From Clostridium sp. AN503 (lineage in GTDB: Bacteria; Bacillota; Clostridia; Lachnospirales; Lachnospiraceae): a stretch of DNA of 64,000 nt. The DNA lies in NCBI RefSeq assembly GCF_040719375.1, contig NZ_JBFDTP010000002.1, positions 558,001 through 622,000 on the forward strand, given 5' to 3'. A program made the translations under genes and the position numbers. Shown piece by piece: positions 8,436 to 16,740 of this stretch (positions are counted from its first letter, which is position 1; each line of letters begins with the position of its first letter). Under the pieces are notes generated by a model. It searched no databases, was not told the origin of the DNA, and saw nothing but the letters and a program-made list of their open reading frames with translations.

Positions 8436-9623
8436 ATGGATAAGAAAATGATATATCTTGATAATGCGGCGACGACCAAGACAAGGCCGGAGGTTGTGGA
8501 AGCCATGCTTCCGTATTTTACGGAGCTTTACGGCAACCCGTCTTCCGTATACGATTTTGCATCCCCGTCGAAAGAGGCGGTGACGCGGGCGCGGGAGATC
8601 ATCGCCGGGTCCATTGGTGCAAAGACCAATGAGATCTATTTCACGGCAGGCGGTTCCGAGTCGGACAACTGGGCGATCAAGGCGGCTGCCGATGCGTACC
8701 AGGCGAAAGGCAATCACATCATTACCAGTAAGGTTGAACACCATGCGGTATTGCACACCTGCCATTACCTGGAGCAGCACGGATTTGAGGTGACGTATCT
8801 GGACGTGGATGAGAATGGTGTGGTAAAGTTAGAAGAGCTTAAGAAGGCGATCCGGCCGACCACGATCCTGATCACCATCATGTTTGCCAACAATGAGATC
8901 GGGACGATCCAGCCGGTGAAGGAGATCGGCGAGATCGCAAAGGAGCACGGCATCCTGTTCCACACCGACGCGGTACAGGCATACGGACATGTGCCGGTGA
9001 ATGTGGACGAGTACCATATTGATATGATGAGTGCCAGCGGCCACAAGATAAGCGGGCCGAAGGGCATTGGGTTCTTATATATCCGCACTGGAGTGAAGAT
9101 CCGCTCCTTTGTCCACGGCGGCGCCCAGGAGCGCAAGCGCCGCGCAGGCACGGAGAATGTGCCGGGCATCGTGGGTCTTGGGAAGGCGGCGGAGATCGCC
9201 ATGGAGACCTTAGAGGAGCGGGCGGAGAAAGAGGCGCAGCTTCGTGATTACCTGATGGACCGGGTGATGGCTGAGATCCCTTACACCCGTATCAATGGGC
9301 AGCGTGTCAACCGTCTGCCGAACAATGTAAATTTTTCGTTCCAGTTTGTGGAAGGGGAATCGCTGCTGATCCTGTTGGACAGCAAGGGCATCTGCGGTTC
9401 CAGCGGTTCTGCATGTACTTCCGGGTCTTTAGATCCCTCCCATGTGCTGCTGGCGATCGGCCTGCCTCATGAGATTGCACACGGGTCTCTGCGGCTGACC
9501 TTAAGCGAGGAGAACACACAGGAGGAGATGGACTATGTGGTTGACAGCCTTAAGGCGATCCTTGAGCGGCTGCGTGGAATGTCCCCGCTCTATGAGGATT
9601 TTATGAAGAAACAGGCGAAATAA
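8436..9623 (+). CDS. nifS: Cysteine desulfurase (NifS/IscS type)
   Basis: A 395-residue PLP enzyme that takes sulfur from cysteine as an enzyme-bound persulfide. It starts YLDNAATTKTRP; the Schiff-base Lys is in SGHKISGPKG (Lys204) and the persulfide Cys is in GSACTSG (Cys327). That short catalytic loop is typical of the clostridial NifS group. The ATG at 8436 is preceded by AAAGGTGGA with a 9-nt gap; an in-frame TTG at 8400 has no such site. It heads an operon with iscU and mnmA, so its sulfur goes both to Fe-S assembly and to tRNA 2-thiouridine. Confidence 0.95.
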   Translation: MDKKMIYLDNAATTKTRPEVVEAMLPYFTELYGNPSSVYDFASPSKEAVTRAREIIAGSIGAKTNEIYFTAGGSESDNWAIKAAADAYQAKGNHIITSKVEHHAVLHTCHYLEQHGFEVTYLDVDENGVVKLEELKKAIRPTTILITIMFANNEIGTIQPVKEIGEIAKEHGILFHTDAVQAYGHVPVNVDEYHIDMMSASGHKISGPKGIGFLYIRTGVKIRSFVHGGAQERKRRAGTENVPGIVGLGKAAEIAMETLEERAEKEAQLRDYLMDRVMAEIPYTRINGQRVNRLPNNVNFSFQFVEGESLLILLDSKGICGSSGSACTSGSLDPSHVLLAIGLPHEIAHGSLRLTLSEENTQEEMDYVVDSLKAILERLRGMSPLYEDFMKKQAK

Positions 9624-9740
9624 GCCTGCATAAATGAAGCGGTAAAGTGATTGCAGGTATTACTGCCGGGGCGGTGGGAAATATGACGCACGGCCTGGAA
9701 CAGACAGATTAAAATGATAAGATAAAGGAGAAAAATAATT

Positions 9741-10184
9741 ATGTATACAGAAAAAGTGATGGATCATTTTGAGCATCCAAGAAACGTAGGAGAACTTGAA
9801 AACCCCAGCGGCGTTGGCACCGTAGGAAACGCCAAGTGCGGCGATATCATGAGGATGTATCTGGACATTGACGAGAACCAGGTCATCCGCGACGTGAAGT
9901 TTAAGACCTTCGGCTGTGGGGCGGCTGTGGCTACCAGCAGCATGGCGACTGAGCTGGTAAAAGGCAAGACCGTCCAGGAAGCCCTGACCATTACCAACAA
10001 AGCGGTGATGGAAGCACTTGACGGATTGCCGCCAGTTAAGGTACACTGTTCTTTGTTGGCAGAGGAAGCGATCCATGCGGCGCTGTGGGATTATGCACAG
10101 AAGAACGGGATCCAGATCGATGGCCTGAAAAAGCCGGTCAGCGATATCAGTGAACATGAAGATGATGGGGATGAGGAATATTGA
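9741..10184 (+). CDS. iscU: Fe-S cluster scaffold protein (IscU/NifU N-terminal type)
   Basis: A 147-residue scaffold on which Fe-S clusters are built from NifS sulfur. The three cluster-binding cysteines are in place: Cys33 (NAKCGD), Cys59 (TFGCGAA) and Cys103 (KVHCSLLAEEA). Only the U-type domain is present, without the NifU ferredoxin or C-terminal domain. A short acidic tail (EHEDDGDEEY) follows. No IscA, HscA/HscB or Rrf2 gene is next to it, as is usual in the reduced clostridial system. AAGGAG lies 10 nt before the start. Its stop overlaps the TTG start of mnmA. Confidence 0.95.
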   Translation: MYTEKVMDHFEHPRNVGELENPSGVGTVGNAKCGDIMRMYLDIDENQVIRDVKFKTFGCGAAVATSSMATELVKGKTVQEALTITNKAVMEALDGLPPVKVHCSLLAEEAIHAALWDYAQKNGIQIDGLKKPVSDISEHEDDGDEEY

Positions 10185-11263
10185 ATCAGAATAAAAAGGT
10201 AGTGGTAGGTATGTCAGGCGGCGTCGATTCTTCGGTGGCCGCCTGGCTTTTGACGCAGCAGGGGTATGAGGTGATCGGAGTCACCATGCAGATCTGGCAG
10301 GACGAGGAAGAGACCGTGCAGCAGGAGAACGGCGGATGCTGTGGCCTCAGCGCCGTGGACGATGCGAGACGGGTGGCCTGGCAGCTTGGTATCCCCTATT
10401 ATGTGATGAACTTCAAGCGGGAGTTTAAGGCCAGTGTGATGGATTATTTTGTGGAGGAGTATCTGCGCGGGCGGACCCCCAATCCCTGTATTGCCTGCAA
10501 CCGTTATGTAAAATGGGAGTCGCTGTTAAAGCGCAGCATGGACATTGGCGCGGATTATATCGCCACGGGCCATTACGCCCGGGTGGAGCAGCTTCCAGGC
10601 GGCAGATATGCTCTGAAAAAGTCGGCGACGGCGGCGAAGGACCAGACCTACGCCCTCTATAACCTGACTCAGGACCAGCTTGCCCACACGCTGATGCCGG
10701 TGGGGGAATACACCAAGGATGAGATTCGGAAGATGGCGGAGGAGCTTGGGCTTAACGTGGCCCACAAGGCCGACAGCCAAGAGATCTGCTTTATCCCGGA
10801 TCATGACTACGCGAAATTCATCGAGGAGAATTCGGACGCGGTCCCGGGACCGGGGAATTTTGTGGACATGGACGGCAATGTGCTGGGCCGTCATGAGGGC
10901 ATCACCCACTACACGGTGGGGCAGAGGAAAGGCCTGAACCTGTCCATGGGCCGGCCGGTATTCGTGGTGGAGATCCGCCCTGAGACAAACGAAGTGGTCA
11001 TCGGGGATTCAGAAGATGTGTTTACGGATTCCCTGATCTGTGATAAACTCAACTGGATGGCAGTCGACGGCCTGCATGGAAAGGAAATGCAGGTCATGGC
11101 AAAGATCCGTTACAGCCACAAGGGCGCGCCCTGCGTGATCCGGGAAGCCGGGGAAGGGCTGGTGGAGTGCCGGTTCCTGGAAAAGGTGCGTGCGGTGACG
11201 CCGGGACAGGCTGTCGTGTTCTATGACGGAGATTATGTAGTAGGCGGAGGAACGATACGATGA
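10181..11263 (+). CDS. mnmA: tRNA-specific 2-thiouridylase
   Basis: A 360-residue cytoplasmic enzyme that adenylates and thiolates U34 of tRNA for Lys, Glu and Gln. The N-terminal PP-loop SGGVDSS (residues 12-18) binds ATP. The catalytic cysteines are Cys106 (IACNRYVKW) and Cys203 (SQEICFIPD). The start is a TTG that overlaps the iscU stop as TTGA, with GAGGA just upstream, so translation is probably coupled. Placement behind nifS fits the known need for desulfurase sulfur; Tus relay proteins are not seen here. Confidence 0.95.
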   Translation: MNQNKKVVVGMSGGVDSSVAAWLLTQQGYEVIGVTMQIWQDEEETVQQENGGCCGLSAVDDARRVAWQLGIPYYVMNFKREFKASVMDYFVEEYLRGRTPNPCIACNRYVKWESLLKRSMDIGADYIATGHYARVEQLPGGRYALKKSATAAKDQTYALYNLTQDQLAHTLMPVGEYTKDEIRKMAEELGLNVAHKADSQEICFIPDHDYAKFIEENSDAVPGPGNFVDMDGNVLGRHEGITHYTVGQRKGLNLSMGRPVFVVEIRPETNEVVIGDSEDVFTDSLICDKLNWMAVDGLHGKEMQVMAKIRYSHKGAPCVIREAGEGLVECRFLEKVRAVTPGQAVVFYDGDYVVGGGTIR

Positions 11264-12522
11264 AAAAGAATCTGGTTGTGCTTGGTATGCTGGCTGCGGC
11301 AGCTCTGACGGTGAGCGGCTGCGGAGCAGGGAAATATGAGAAGGTGGCGATTCCGCAGGTGCAGACGGTTGAAGGACCGTCGGAAGCAGGTGCGCCGGAC
11401 GGTGATAAGGCTGGCGCGGGTCAGGCAGACAGCGGACTCTCTGGCAGCGCGCCGGTAGCGGAGAGCAGTTCGGTGGAGGCGGCGTTGACCACGGAGACTG
11501 CACCTGCCATGGAAGCGCGGGATGAGATGGTGTATGTGAATGCCACAGATCTCAACGTGCGCGTGGCTCCCCAGCCAGGAGCAGAGGTTGTGGCGGTTGT
11601 AAATACCGGGGCGGAGCTTAAACGTACCGGATACAGCGATTCCTGGAGCCGTGTGGAATACCAGGGAAGAGAGTGCTATGTGGCTTCCCAGTATCTGGTT
11701 TCTGAAAAACCCCAGGTCCCGGAGAACACTGCGGCAGCAGAGGCGGGAGCAGCGGGGGCAGGCGTATCAGAAGACGGCCTGGTGTCATTGAATCCAGACT
11801 GGAAGTACGCGGGATTTTCAAAGATCAATTCCGGTCAGGCGGTTTTGTACCGCGCACAGTCCAACCGGAAAAATAAAGTGGTCTGCGTCAATGCGGGACA
11901 TGGGACCAAAGGCGGCTCCAGCGTAAAGACCCAGTGTCATCCGGACGGCACGCCCAAGGTGACCGGAGGTACCACCGGGGCGGGGGCCACCACGGCAGTG
12001 GCGGTTTCCAGCGGAATGCAGTTTTCGGATGGCACAGCTGAGGCGAAAGTAACGCTGGCGATGGCAAAGGTGCTGAAGGATAAGCTGCTTGCCAGGGGAT
12101 ATGATGTGCTGATGATCCGCGAGAGCGATGATGTGCAGCTTGACAATGTGGCCCGCACCGTGATAGCCAATAATATGGCGGACTGCCATATTGCACTGCA
12201 CTGGGATTCTACCACCAGCAACAAGGGCGCTTTTTATATGAGCGTGCCGAATGTGGCATCCTACCGCGCCATGGAGCCGGTGGCTTCCCATTGGCAGGAG
12301 CATCACGCGTTGGGCGACAGCCTGATATCCGGGTTAAAGGGTGCGGGCGTTAAGATCTTTTCCAACGGGAAGATGGAGATGGATCTGACCCAGACCTCAT
12401 TTTCGACGGTCCCGTCCATTGATATTGAGCTGGGGGATAAGGCTTCGGATCATTCTGCTTCAACGTTGGATACGCTGGGGACGGGGCTGGCGGATGGAGT
12501 GGATCAGTTTTTTGGGAGATAA
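11260..12522 (+). CDS. Exported N-acetylmuramoyl-L-alanine amidase with SH3 domain
   Basis: A 420-residue lipoprotein (lipobox VSGC, Cys at residue 22) with an Ala/Gly-rich linker, a bacterial SH3 domain at about residues 90-148 (TDLNVRVAPQPG) and a C-terminal amidase_3 domain. The amidase zinc and catalytic residues can be placed: His in VNAGHG, Glu in DGTAEAK, His in IALHWDS and Glu in IDIELGD. It would cleave the stem peptide from muramic acid on the cell surface. The ATG overlaps the mnmA stop (ATGA), so a wall hydrolase is co-expressed with the sulfur-transfer genes. Confidence 0.88.
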   Translation: MKKNLVVLGMLAAAALTVSGCGAGKYEKVAIPQVQTVEGPSEAGAPDGDKAGAGQADSGLSGSAPVAESSSVEAALTTETAPAMEARDEMVYVNATDLNVRVAPQPGAEVVAVVNTGAELKRTGYSDSWSRVEYQGRECYVASQYLVSEKPQVPENTAAAEAGAAGAGVSEDGLVSLNPDWKYAGFSKINSGQAVLYRAQSNRKNKVVCVNAGHGTKGGSSVKTQCHPDGTPKVTGGTTGAGATTAVAVSSGMQFSDGTAEAKVTLAMAKVLKDKLLARGYDVLMIRESDDVQLDNVARTVIANNMADCHIALHWDSTTSNKGAFYMSVPNVASYRAMEPVASHWQEHHALGDSLISGLKGAGVKIFSNGKMEMDLTQTSFSTVPSIDIELGDKASDHSASTLDTLGTGLADGVDQFFGR

Positions 12523-12549
12523 TGTTTTGTGGATTCAGTCGAGGGGTAC

Positions 12550-12822
12550 GTCCGGGAACGGGCGCCGGGGTTTTGGATGCGGGGTGAGGCTGCTGGTTTG
12601 CCGTCGGCAGCAAGCACTAAGCTCCTGGCAATGAAAAAAGCAGGGCACCAGGGACAGTCGAGCCGAATTCTTGATGAATTCGCCTCTCCGGTCCCTTCGC
12701 CCCCTGACGTTGTGCGTCAGGAGGCGGCCCTGCTTTTTTCATTGCCAGGAACTAAGTGCTTACAGGCCTCCGCAAGATGCAGTCTCACCCCGCATCCAAA
12801 ACCCCGGCGCCCGTTCCCGGAC
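12550..12822. repeat. Long intergenic hairpin element A
   Basis: A 273-bp inverted-repeat structure. The outer stem is 39 bp and perfect (12550-12588 with 12784-12822). An asymmetric internal region contains a small hairpin (GCCGTCGGC) on one side and GGCCTCCGCAAGA on the other, then a 7-bp stem (AAGCACT at 12612-12618 with AGTGCTT at 12755-12761). An inner perfect 23-bp stem follows (12624-12646 with 12727-12749), ending in GCCCTGCTTTTTTC. The apical part has two further hairpins (GAATTC pair near 12665-12681; CCTGAC/GTCAGG near 12705-12722). Its layout resembles elements B and C. The inner stem with the T run could end transcription of the amidase operon. Confidence 0.75.
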
Positions 12823-12934
12823 TGTGTATCTCTGGAGCTGGAATGTTTATTGGTAGTTATATATGCAGTAGAGCGGTGTTTTGATTAAAATGGGAAGATG
12901 TGTGAAAAAGCTAAATTGAAATTAAAACTCGCCA

Positions 12935-12963
12935 TTTACAAGACAGAAAATATTGTGTATAAT
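12935..12963 (+). promoter_or_regulatory. Promoter of tRNA-Ser
   Basis: TTTACA (12935-12940), a 17-bp spacer and TATAAT (12958-12963), 19 bp before the tRNA 5' end. Confidence 0.75.
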
Positions 12964-12982
12964 ACTATAGTTGTATATTATT

Positions 12983-13072
12983 GGAGACGTAGCGAAGCGG
13001 CCGTAACGCGGCGCACTCGAAATGCGTTTATCGGTTCATCCCGGTACGAGGGTTCGAATCCCTCCGTCTCCG
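12983..13072 (+). tRNA. tRNA-Ser (anticodon CGA)
   Basis: A 90-nt class II tRNA. The acceptor stem GGAGACG pairs with CGTCTCC at 13065-13071, with discriminator G at 13072. The anticodon loop CTCGAAA gives anticodon CGA, reading UCG. A long variable arm (CGG..CCG stem) follows, and the T arm is GAGGG-TTCGAAT-CCCTC. CCA is not encoded. Confidence 0.95.
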
Positions 13073-13082
13073 CTTAAAACTG

Positions 13083-13124
13083 AAAGCCGGAGTTCCAGGC
13101 AGTTGTCTGGGATTCCGGCTTTTT
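13083..13124 (+). terminator. Terminator after tRNA-Ser
   Basis: AAAGCCGGA pairs with TCCGGCTTT, and an inner TCCCAG-type stem (TTCCAG with CTGGGA) extends it; TTTTT follows. It begins 11 nt after the tRNA. Confidence 0.85.
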
Positions 13125-13152
13125 GGCAAAAGAGGGTATTATATTTTTATCG

Positions 13153-13295
13153 TTATTTGTTGTTTTTAGTTTGAGCCAGCAGGGAATGCACAAGAAACCC
13201 CGCCGACTTAGCTGTATATGAAACATAGCTCTGACTTTTTTCAATATCCAGATGTATCGTATTCCATAAAAAAACCGCATCCAGCAGTAAATCAT
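13153..13295 (-). pseudogene. Possible transposase C-terminal remnant
   Basis: On the minus strand an open stretch without a clear start ends at TAA (13153-13155). Its translation contains LLDAVFLWNTIHLD and then SAGFLVHSLLAQTKNNK. The NA(I/V)xLWNTxYL-like pattern resembles the C-terminal part of Tn3-type transposases, but the match is by eye and short. It sits just behind a tRNA gene, a frequent place for mobile-element debris. It could also be chance coding in a noncoding region. Confidence 0.25.
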
Positions 13296-13521
13296 TAGAA
13301 GCTTTGATCTACACCGATGCGAATCAAAATTTATCTAAAATACTTGATGAGTATAACATGGAAATACAAGGAAGTCAAGCCTTGAGTTTCCGATCCCCCG
13401 CCGGACGCCGCAGCAAAATGCGGAAATTCGGGAAACGGAAACCGAAGAATCCGCAGGAAATATCATGAGCACCAGTTTCTGCTGTGGTAAACTGAAGGAA
13501 ATGAAAACAGGAGGACAGAGC
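13296..13521. other. Intergenic region without a recognised gene
   Basis: Between the possible transposase remnant and the C45-type hydrolase I see no gene. A small hairpin (CCGCA, loop, TGCGG) lies near 13410-13424. No convincing promoter for the hydrolase gene could be placed. Confidence 0.4.
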
Positions 13522-14643
13522 ATGAAACAGAATATACAGACACACACTATGGAGCTTGCAGGCAGCAGTTATGAGATTGGGTACAGGATGGGGCAGATGG
13601 TGGAAGGGATTCCGCCGCTCTTAGCGCACCATACTTCAGGTATGAAGGGATTTGATGCAGAAAAGGCCAGGGAGGCGATGGTGTTGTTTGACCGTTGGTG
13701 TCCGGGAATGGTGGAAGAGCTGAAGGGATTTGCTGATGCTCTTAAAGTCAGTGCGGAACAGGTCACATATTATGGGATGACATACCTGGTGCCCAGATGC
13801 AGCCAGATGGCGCTGCTGCCGTCGGTCACGGTGGATGGGAAGCCGCTTCTGGCGCGCAATTATGAGTTCAATCATGAGTTTGAGGATTTCTGCCTGATGA
13901 AGACCTCCGTGACGGGGAAATATACCCATATGGCAACCAGCGTGCTGCATTTTGGGCGGGAAGACGGCTTTAACGAGCACGGCCTGGCTGTGACCATGAG
14001 TTCCTGCGGATTCCCGGTGGGAGCGATGCCCTATATGAGAGTGCCGAAGCTGAAAGGCCTCCAGTACTGGGCCGTCATCCGCGCACTTTTGGAAAACTGC
14101 AGGGATGTGGAGGAAGGACTTGCGTATCTGAAAGAGATGCCGATCTCGTTCAATATCAATTTGATCCTGCTGGACCGGGCGGGGCGCGCAGCTTTGGTGG
14201 AGACGATGGACGGGCAGACAGCCGTAAAACGGATCGGCCCTGATTCTCAGGAACAGATGCTCTGTGCAGCCAACCATGCGGTGCTGCCGGAGCTTGCAGG
14301 GCTGGAGCCGGAAGTGATGAAGCATTCTGTAAGGCGGTACGCATATATTCAGGAACAGCTTGCGGGACGGAGCGGGATAACCAGGACGCAGCTTAAGAAT
14401 ATGCTGCTGTCAAGATACCCGGAGGGGCTTTGCTGCCACTATTACGAGGAATTCTTTGGCACCACCAAGAGCATGGTGATCTCTCCCGCAGATGGAACGG
14501 TAGAGCTGTGCTGGGGCGGCAGGGAGGAAAACGGATGGAAGCTTTATGATATCGCCCAGCCGTTTTCAAGCGGTGCGGATATGGCCCAGATCAGTCTGGA
14601 GAAAGCTGCGCCCGGCACATTTGACTGGGAAAAAGCAAAATAA
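13522..14643 (+). CDS. C45-type autoproteolytic acyltransferase/hydrolase
   Basis: A 373-residue member of the linear-amide C-N hydrolase group (acyl-CoA:6-aminopenicillanate acyltransferase-like, related to choloylglycine hydrolase). These Ntn enzymes cut themselves before a Cys that becomes the N-terminal nucleophile; the candidate is the Cys in VPRCSQMALLP near residue 92. The following segments LLARNYEFNHEF and FNEHGLAVTMSS fit the family. The start at 13522 is set by AGGAGGA 7 nt upstream; 19 extra residues from an earlier in-frame ATG are unlikely. The substrate is unknown; peptides, N-acyl amino acids and penicillin-like amides are options. The next gene, an AraC regulator, follows after 17 nt. 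Confidence 0.8.
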   Translation: MKQNIQTHTMELAGSSYEIGYRMGQMVEGIPPLLAHHTSGMKGFDAEKAREAMVLFDRWCPGMVEELKGFADALKVSAEQVTYYGMTYLVPRCSQMALLPSVTVDGKPLLARNYEFNHEFEDFCLMKTSVTGKYTHMATSVLHFGREDGFNEHGLAVTMSSCGFPVGAMPYMRVPKLKGLQYWAVIRALLENCRDVEEGLAYLKEMPISFNINLILLDRAGRAALVETMDGQTAVKRIGPDSQEQMLCAANHAVLPELAGLEPEVMKHSVRRYAYIQEQLAGRSGITRTQLKNMLLSRYPEGLCCHYYEEFFGTTKSMVISPADGTVELCWGGREENGWKLYDIAQPFSSGADMAQISLEKAAPGTFDWEKAK

Positions 14644-14660
14644 ACTGGAGGGAACAGGCG

Positions 14661-15536
14661 GTGGATTACCAGAAGGCATTGGAACAGGCGGTGATCTATA
14701 TTGAGAACCATCTGGGAGAAGACATTAAGGTAGAGGAAGTGGCTATGGCCGCAGGTTATTCCTATTATCACTTAAACAGACAGTTTTCTGCGGTTCTGGG
14801 TGAGAGCGTGGGCAGTTATATTAAAAAAAGGCGGCTGGCAGACGCGGCAAAAAAACTGCTTTATTCGGATCAGAAGATCATCCATATCGCCATGGATCAT
14901 GGGTTTGAATCACCGGAAGCGTTCAGCCGCGCTTTTAAGGCAGTGTACAGGGTCAGCCCGCAGGCATACCGGAAAAACAGGCTGGATGCGTTTATAGGGG
15001 CGAAGGACCGTCTGGACGAAGGGCTTTTAAACCATCTGGCCTGTAATGTGACAGTACATCCGCGGATCGTGGAGCTGCCGGAAATCCTGGTTGCCGGGCT
15101 GCGGGGGGAGACCACCCTGCGGGACAACCGGCTTAAGGAGCTGTGGGAGAGGGCGTTTGCATCCTTCCCGCAGATACCGGGCCGTATTCCGGGAGGCAGG
15201 GGATTTGGCATTTGTGAGGCGTGCAAGGACAATGTGATCTATACCATGAATGCGGATGTTACCTTCACGGAGGTTGCCGGGATTGAAGTGTCTTCCTTTG
15301 ACGGTGTGCCGGAAGGAGTGGTCACAAAGGTGCTGAAGGCGGGGCGGTATGCCGTGTTTACGCACCGGGGTTCTCTTAGTATGCTGCGACGGACGTTTGA
15401 TTATATATGGGGGACCTGGTTTTTGACAACAAGGGAGGAAGTGGACGGGAGAGAAGATTTTGAACTGTATGATGAGAGATTTTTAGGTTATGACCATCCG
15501 GATTCAGAGGTGGACTTATATATCCCTGTAAAATGA
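14661..15536 (+). CDS. AraC-family regulator with GyrI-like effector domain
   Basis: A 291-residue transcription factor. The N-terminal two HTH motifs of AraC type lie at residues 5-105 (IKVEEVAMAAGYSYYHLNRQF and a later FESPEAFSRAFKAVYRVSPQAY). The C-terminal half (about 125-291) is a GyrI-like small-molecule-binding domain, as in Rob and SoxS-like regulators. The GTG start at 14661 has GGAGGG 8 nt upstream. It is probably co-transcribed with the hydrolase before it and may sense an amphipathic compound. Confidence 0.9.
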   Translation: MDYQKALEQAVIYIENHLGEDIKVEEVAMAAGYSYYHLNRQFSAVLGESVGSYIKKRRLADAAKKLLYSDQKIIHIAMDHGFESPEAFSRAFKAVYRVSPQAYRKNRLDAFIGAKDRLDEGLLNHLACNVTVHPRIVELPEILVAGLRGETTLRDNRLKELWERAFASFPQIPGRIPGGRGFGICEACKDNVIYTMNADVTFTEVAGIEVSSFDGVPEGVVTKVLKAGRYAVFTHRGSLSMLRRTFDYIWGTWFLTTREEVDGREDFELYDERFLGYDHPDSEVDLYIPVK

Positions 15537-15537
15537 G

Positions 15538-15588
15538 GAGCTGTTGCAAACGCAGAGAAATGATCTGCGGGAGCGGCAGCTCTGTTTT
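15538..15588 (+). terminator. Terminator hairpin, same repeat family as 8234-8285
   Basis: GAGCTGTTGC (15538-15547) pairs with GCGGCAGCTC (15573-15582) with two G-T pairs, followed by TGTTTTG. The sequence of the stem and much of the loop matches the hairpin at 8234-8285. Confidence 0.75.
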
Positions 15589-15729
15589 GTACGGGGAAGG
15601 AACTTTGGCTGCTGTCTGAAAAATGCCCTGTAAATTTATTTTCTCCATCATCTCTCTATACCATTTTTGGCTCATTCATGTTATACTGACTACCAAAGAA
15701 AAACAGACGATAAACGGGAGGACTAAAAT

Positions 15730-16716
15730 ATGACGATCAGGATTGGAATCTTAGGTTACGGAAACCTTGGCAAGGGTGTGGAGAGCGCTGTTACCCAGAA
15801 CCAGGATATGGAGCTGGTGGGGGTGTTCACACGGCGAAGCCCGGAGACTGTCAAGGTCAGGACGCCGGGAGTGAAAGCGCTTCATGTGGATGAGCTGGAA
15901 CATATGAGAGGGGACATCGATGTGCTGATCCTGTGCGGCGGAAGCGCAACAGACCTGCCGGTGCAGACTCCGCAGTATGCTTCCATGTTCAATGTGGTGG
16001 ACAGCTATGACACTCATGCGAAGATCCCGGAGCATTTTGCGGCGGTGGACGCTGCGGCAAAAAAAGCAGGAAGGATCGGGATCATTTCCTGCGGATGGGA
16101 CCCGGGGATGTTCTCGCTGAACCGGCTGTATGCCAACTGCGTTCTGCCGGAGGGACATGATTATACGTTCTGGGGCAAGGGCGTGAGCCAGGGGCATTCG
16201 GATGCCATACGCAGGATCGCAGGAGTGAAGGACGCCAGACAGTATACGGTGCCGGTACCGGAGGCTCTTCGTGCCGTCAGGAATGGGGAGAACCCGGAGC
16301 TTGCCACCAGGGATAAGCATACCCGAGAGTGTTTTGTGGTTGCGGAGGAAGGCGCGGATCTTGTGCGGATCGAGCAGGAGATCGTCACGATGCCCAACTA
16401 TTTTGCGGATTATAATACGACGGTACATTTTATTACGGAGGACGAGCTGAGAAGGGATCACAGCGGGCTGCCCCATGGAGGCTGTGTGATCCGCACCGGG
16501 GTGACCGGCATGGAGCGGGAGCATCAGCATGTGATCGAGTACAGCTTAAAGCTGGATTCCAATCCGGAGTTTACCGGTTCCGTGATCGCGGCTTATGCCC
16601 GCGCGGCATACCGCATGAACCGGGAGGGGATGAGCGGGTGCAAGACTGTTTTTGATATCGCTCCTGCGTATTTATCAGACAAGAGCGGAGAGGAGCTGCG
16701 GGCGCATCTGCTTTGA
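15730..16716 (+). CDS. ddh: meso-Diaminopimelate dehydrogenase
   Basis: A 328-residue NADPH enzyme that makes meso-diaminopimelate directly from tetrahydrodipicolinate, giving a one-step branch for lysine and peptidoglycan. The Rossmann motif GYGNLGKGVE lies at residues 9-18, and family segments DSYDTHAKIPEHF, SCGWDPGMFSLNRLYA and GKGVSQGHSDAIRRI are intact. Length is the usual 320-330 residues. It stands alone, with an HAD phosphatase gene 24 nt downstream that is probably co-transcribed. Confidence 0.95.
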   Translation: MTIRIGILGYGNLGKGVESAVTQNQDMELVGVFTRRSPETVKVRTPGVKALHVDELEHMRGDIDVLILCGGSATDLPVQTPQYASMFNVVDSYDTHAKIPEHFAAVDAAAKKAGRIGIISCGWDPGMFSLNRLYANCVLPEGHDYTFWGKGVSQGHSDAIRRIAGVKDARQYTVPVPEALRAVRNGENPELATRDKHTRECFVVAEEGADLVRIEQEIVTMPNYFADYNTTVHFITEDELRRDHSGLPHGGCVIRTGVTGMEREHQHVIEYSLKLDSNPEFTGSVIAAYARAAYRMNREGMSGCKTVFDIAPAYLSDKSGEELRAHLL

Positions 16717-16740
16717 TGGCCTGCTGTGAGGTGGAACGGG

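Noticed and set aside
12529..12888. 119-codon frame over hairpin A
   Set aside because: Its sequence is dictated by the inverted repeat; no ribosome site and no protein-like pattern.
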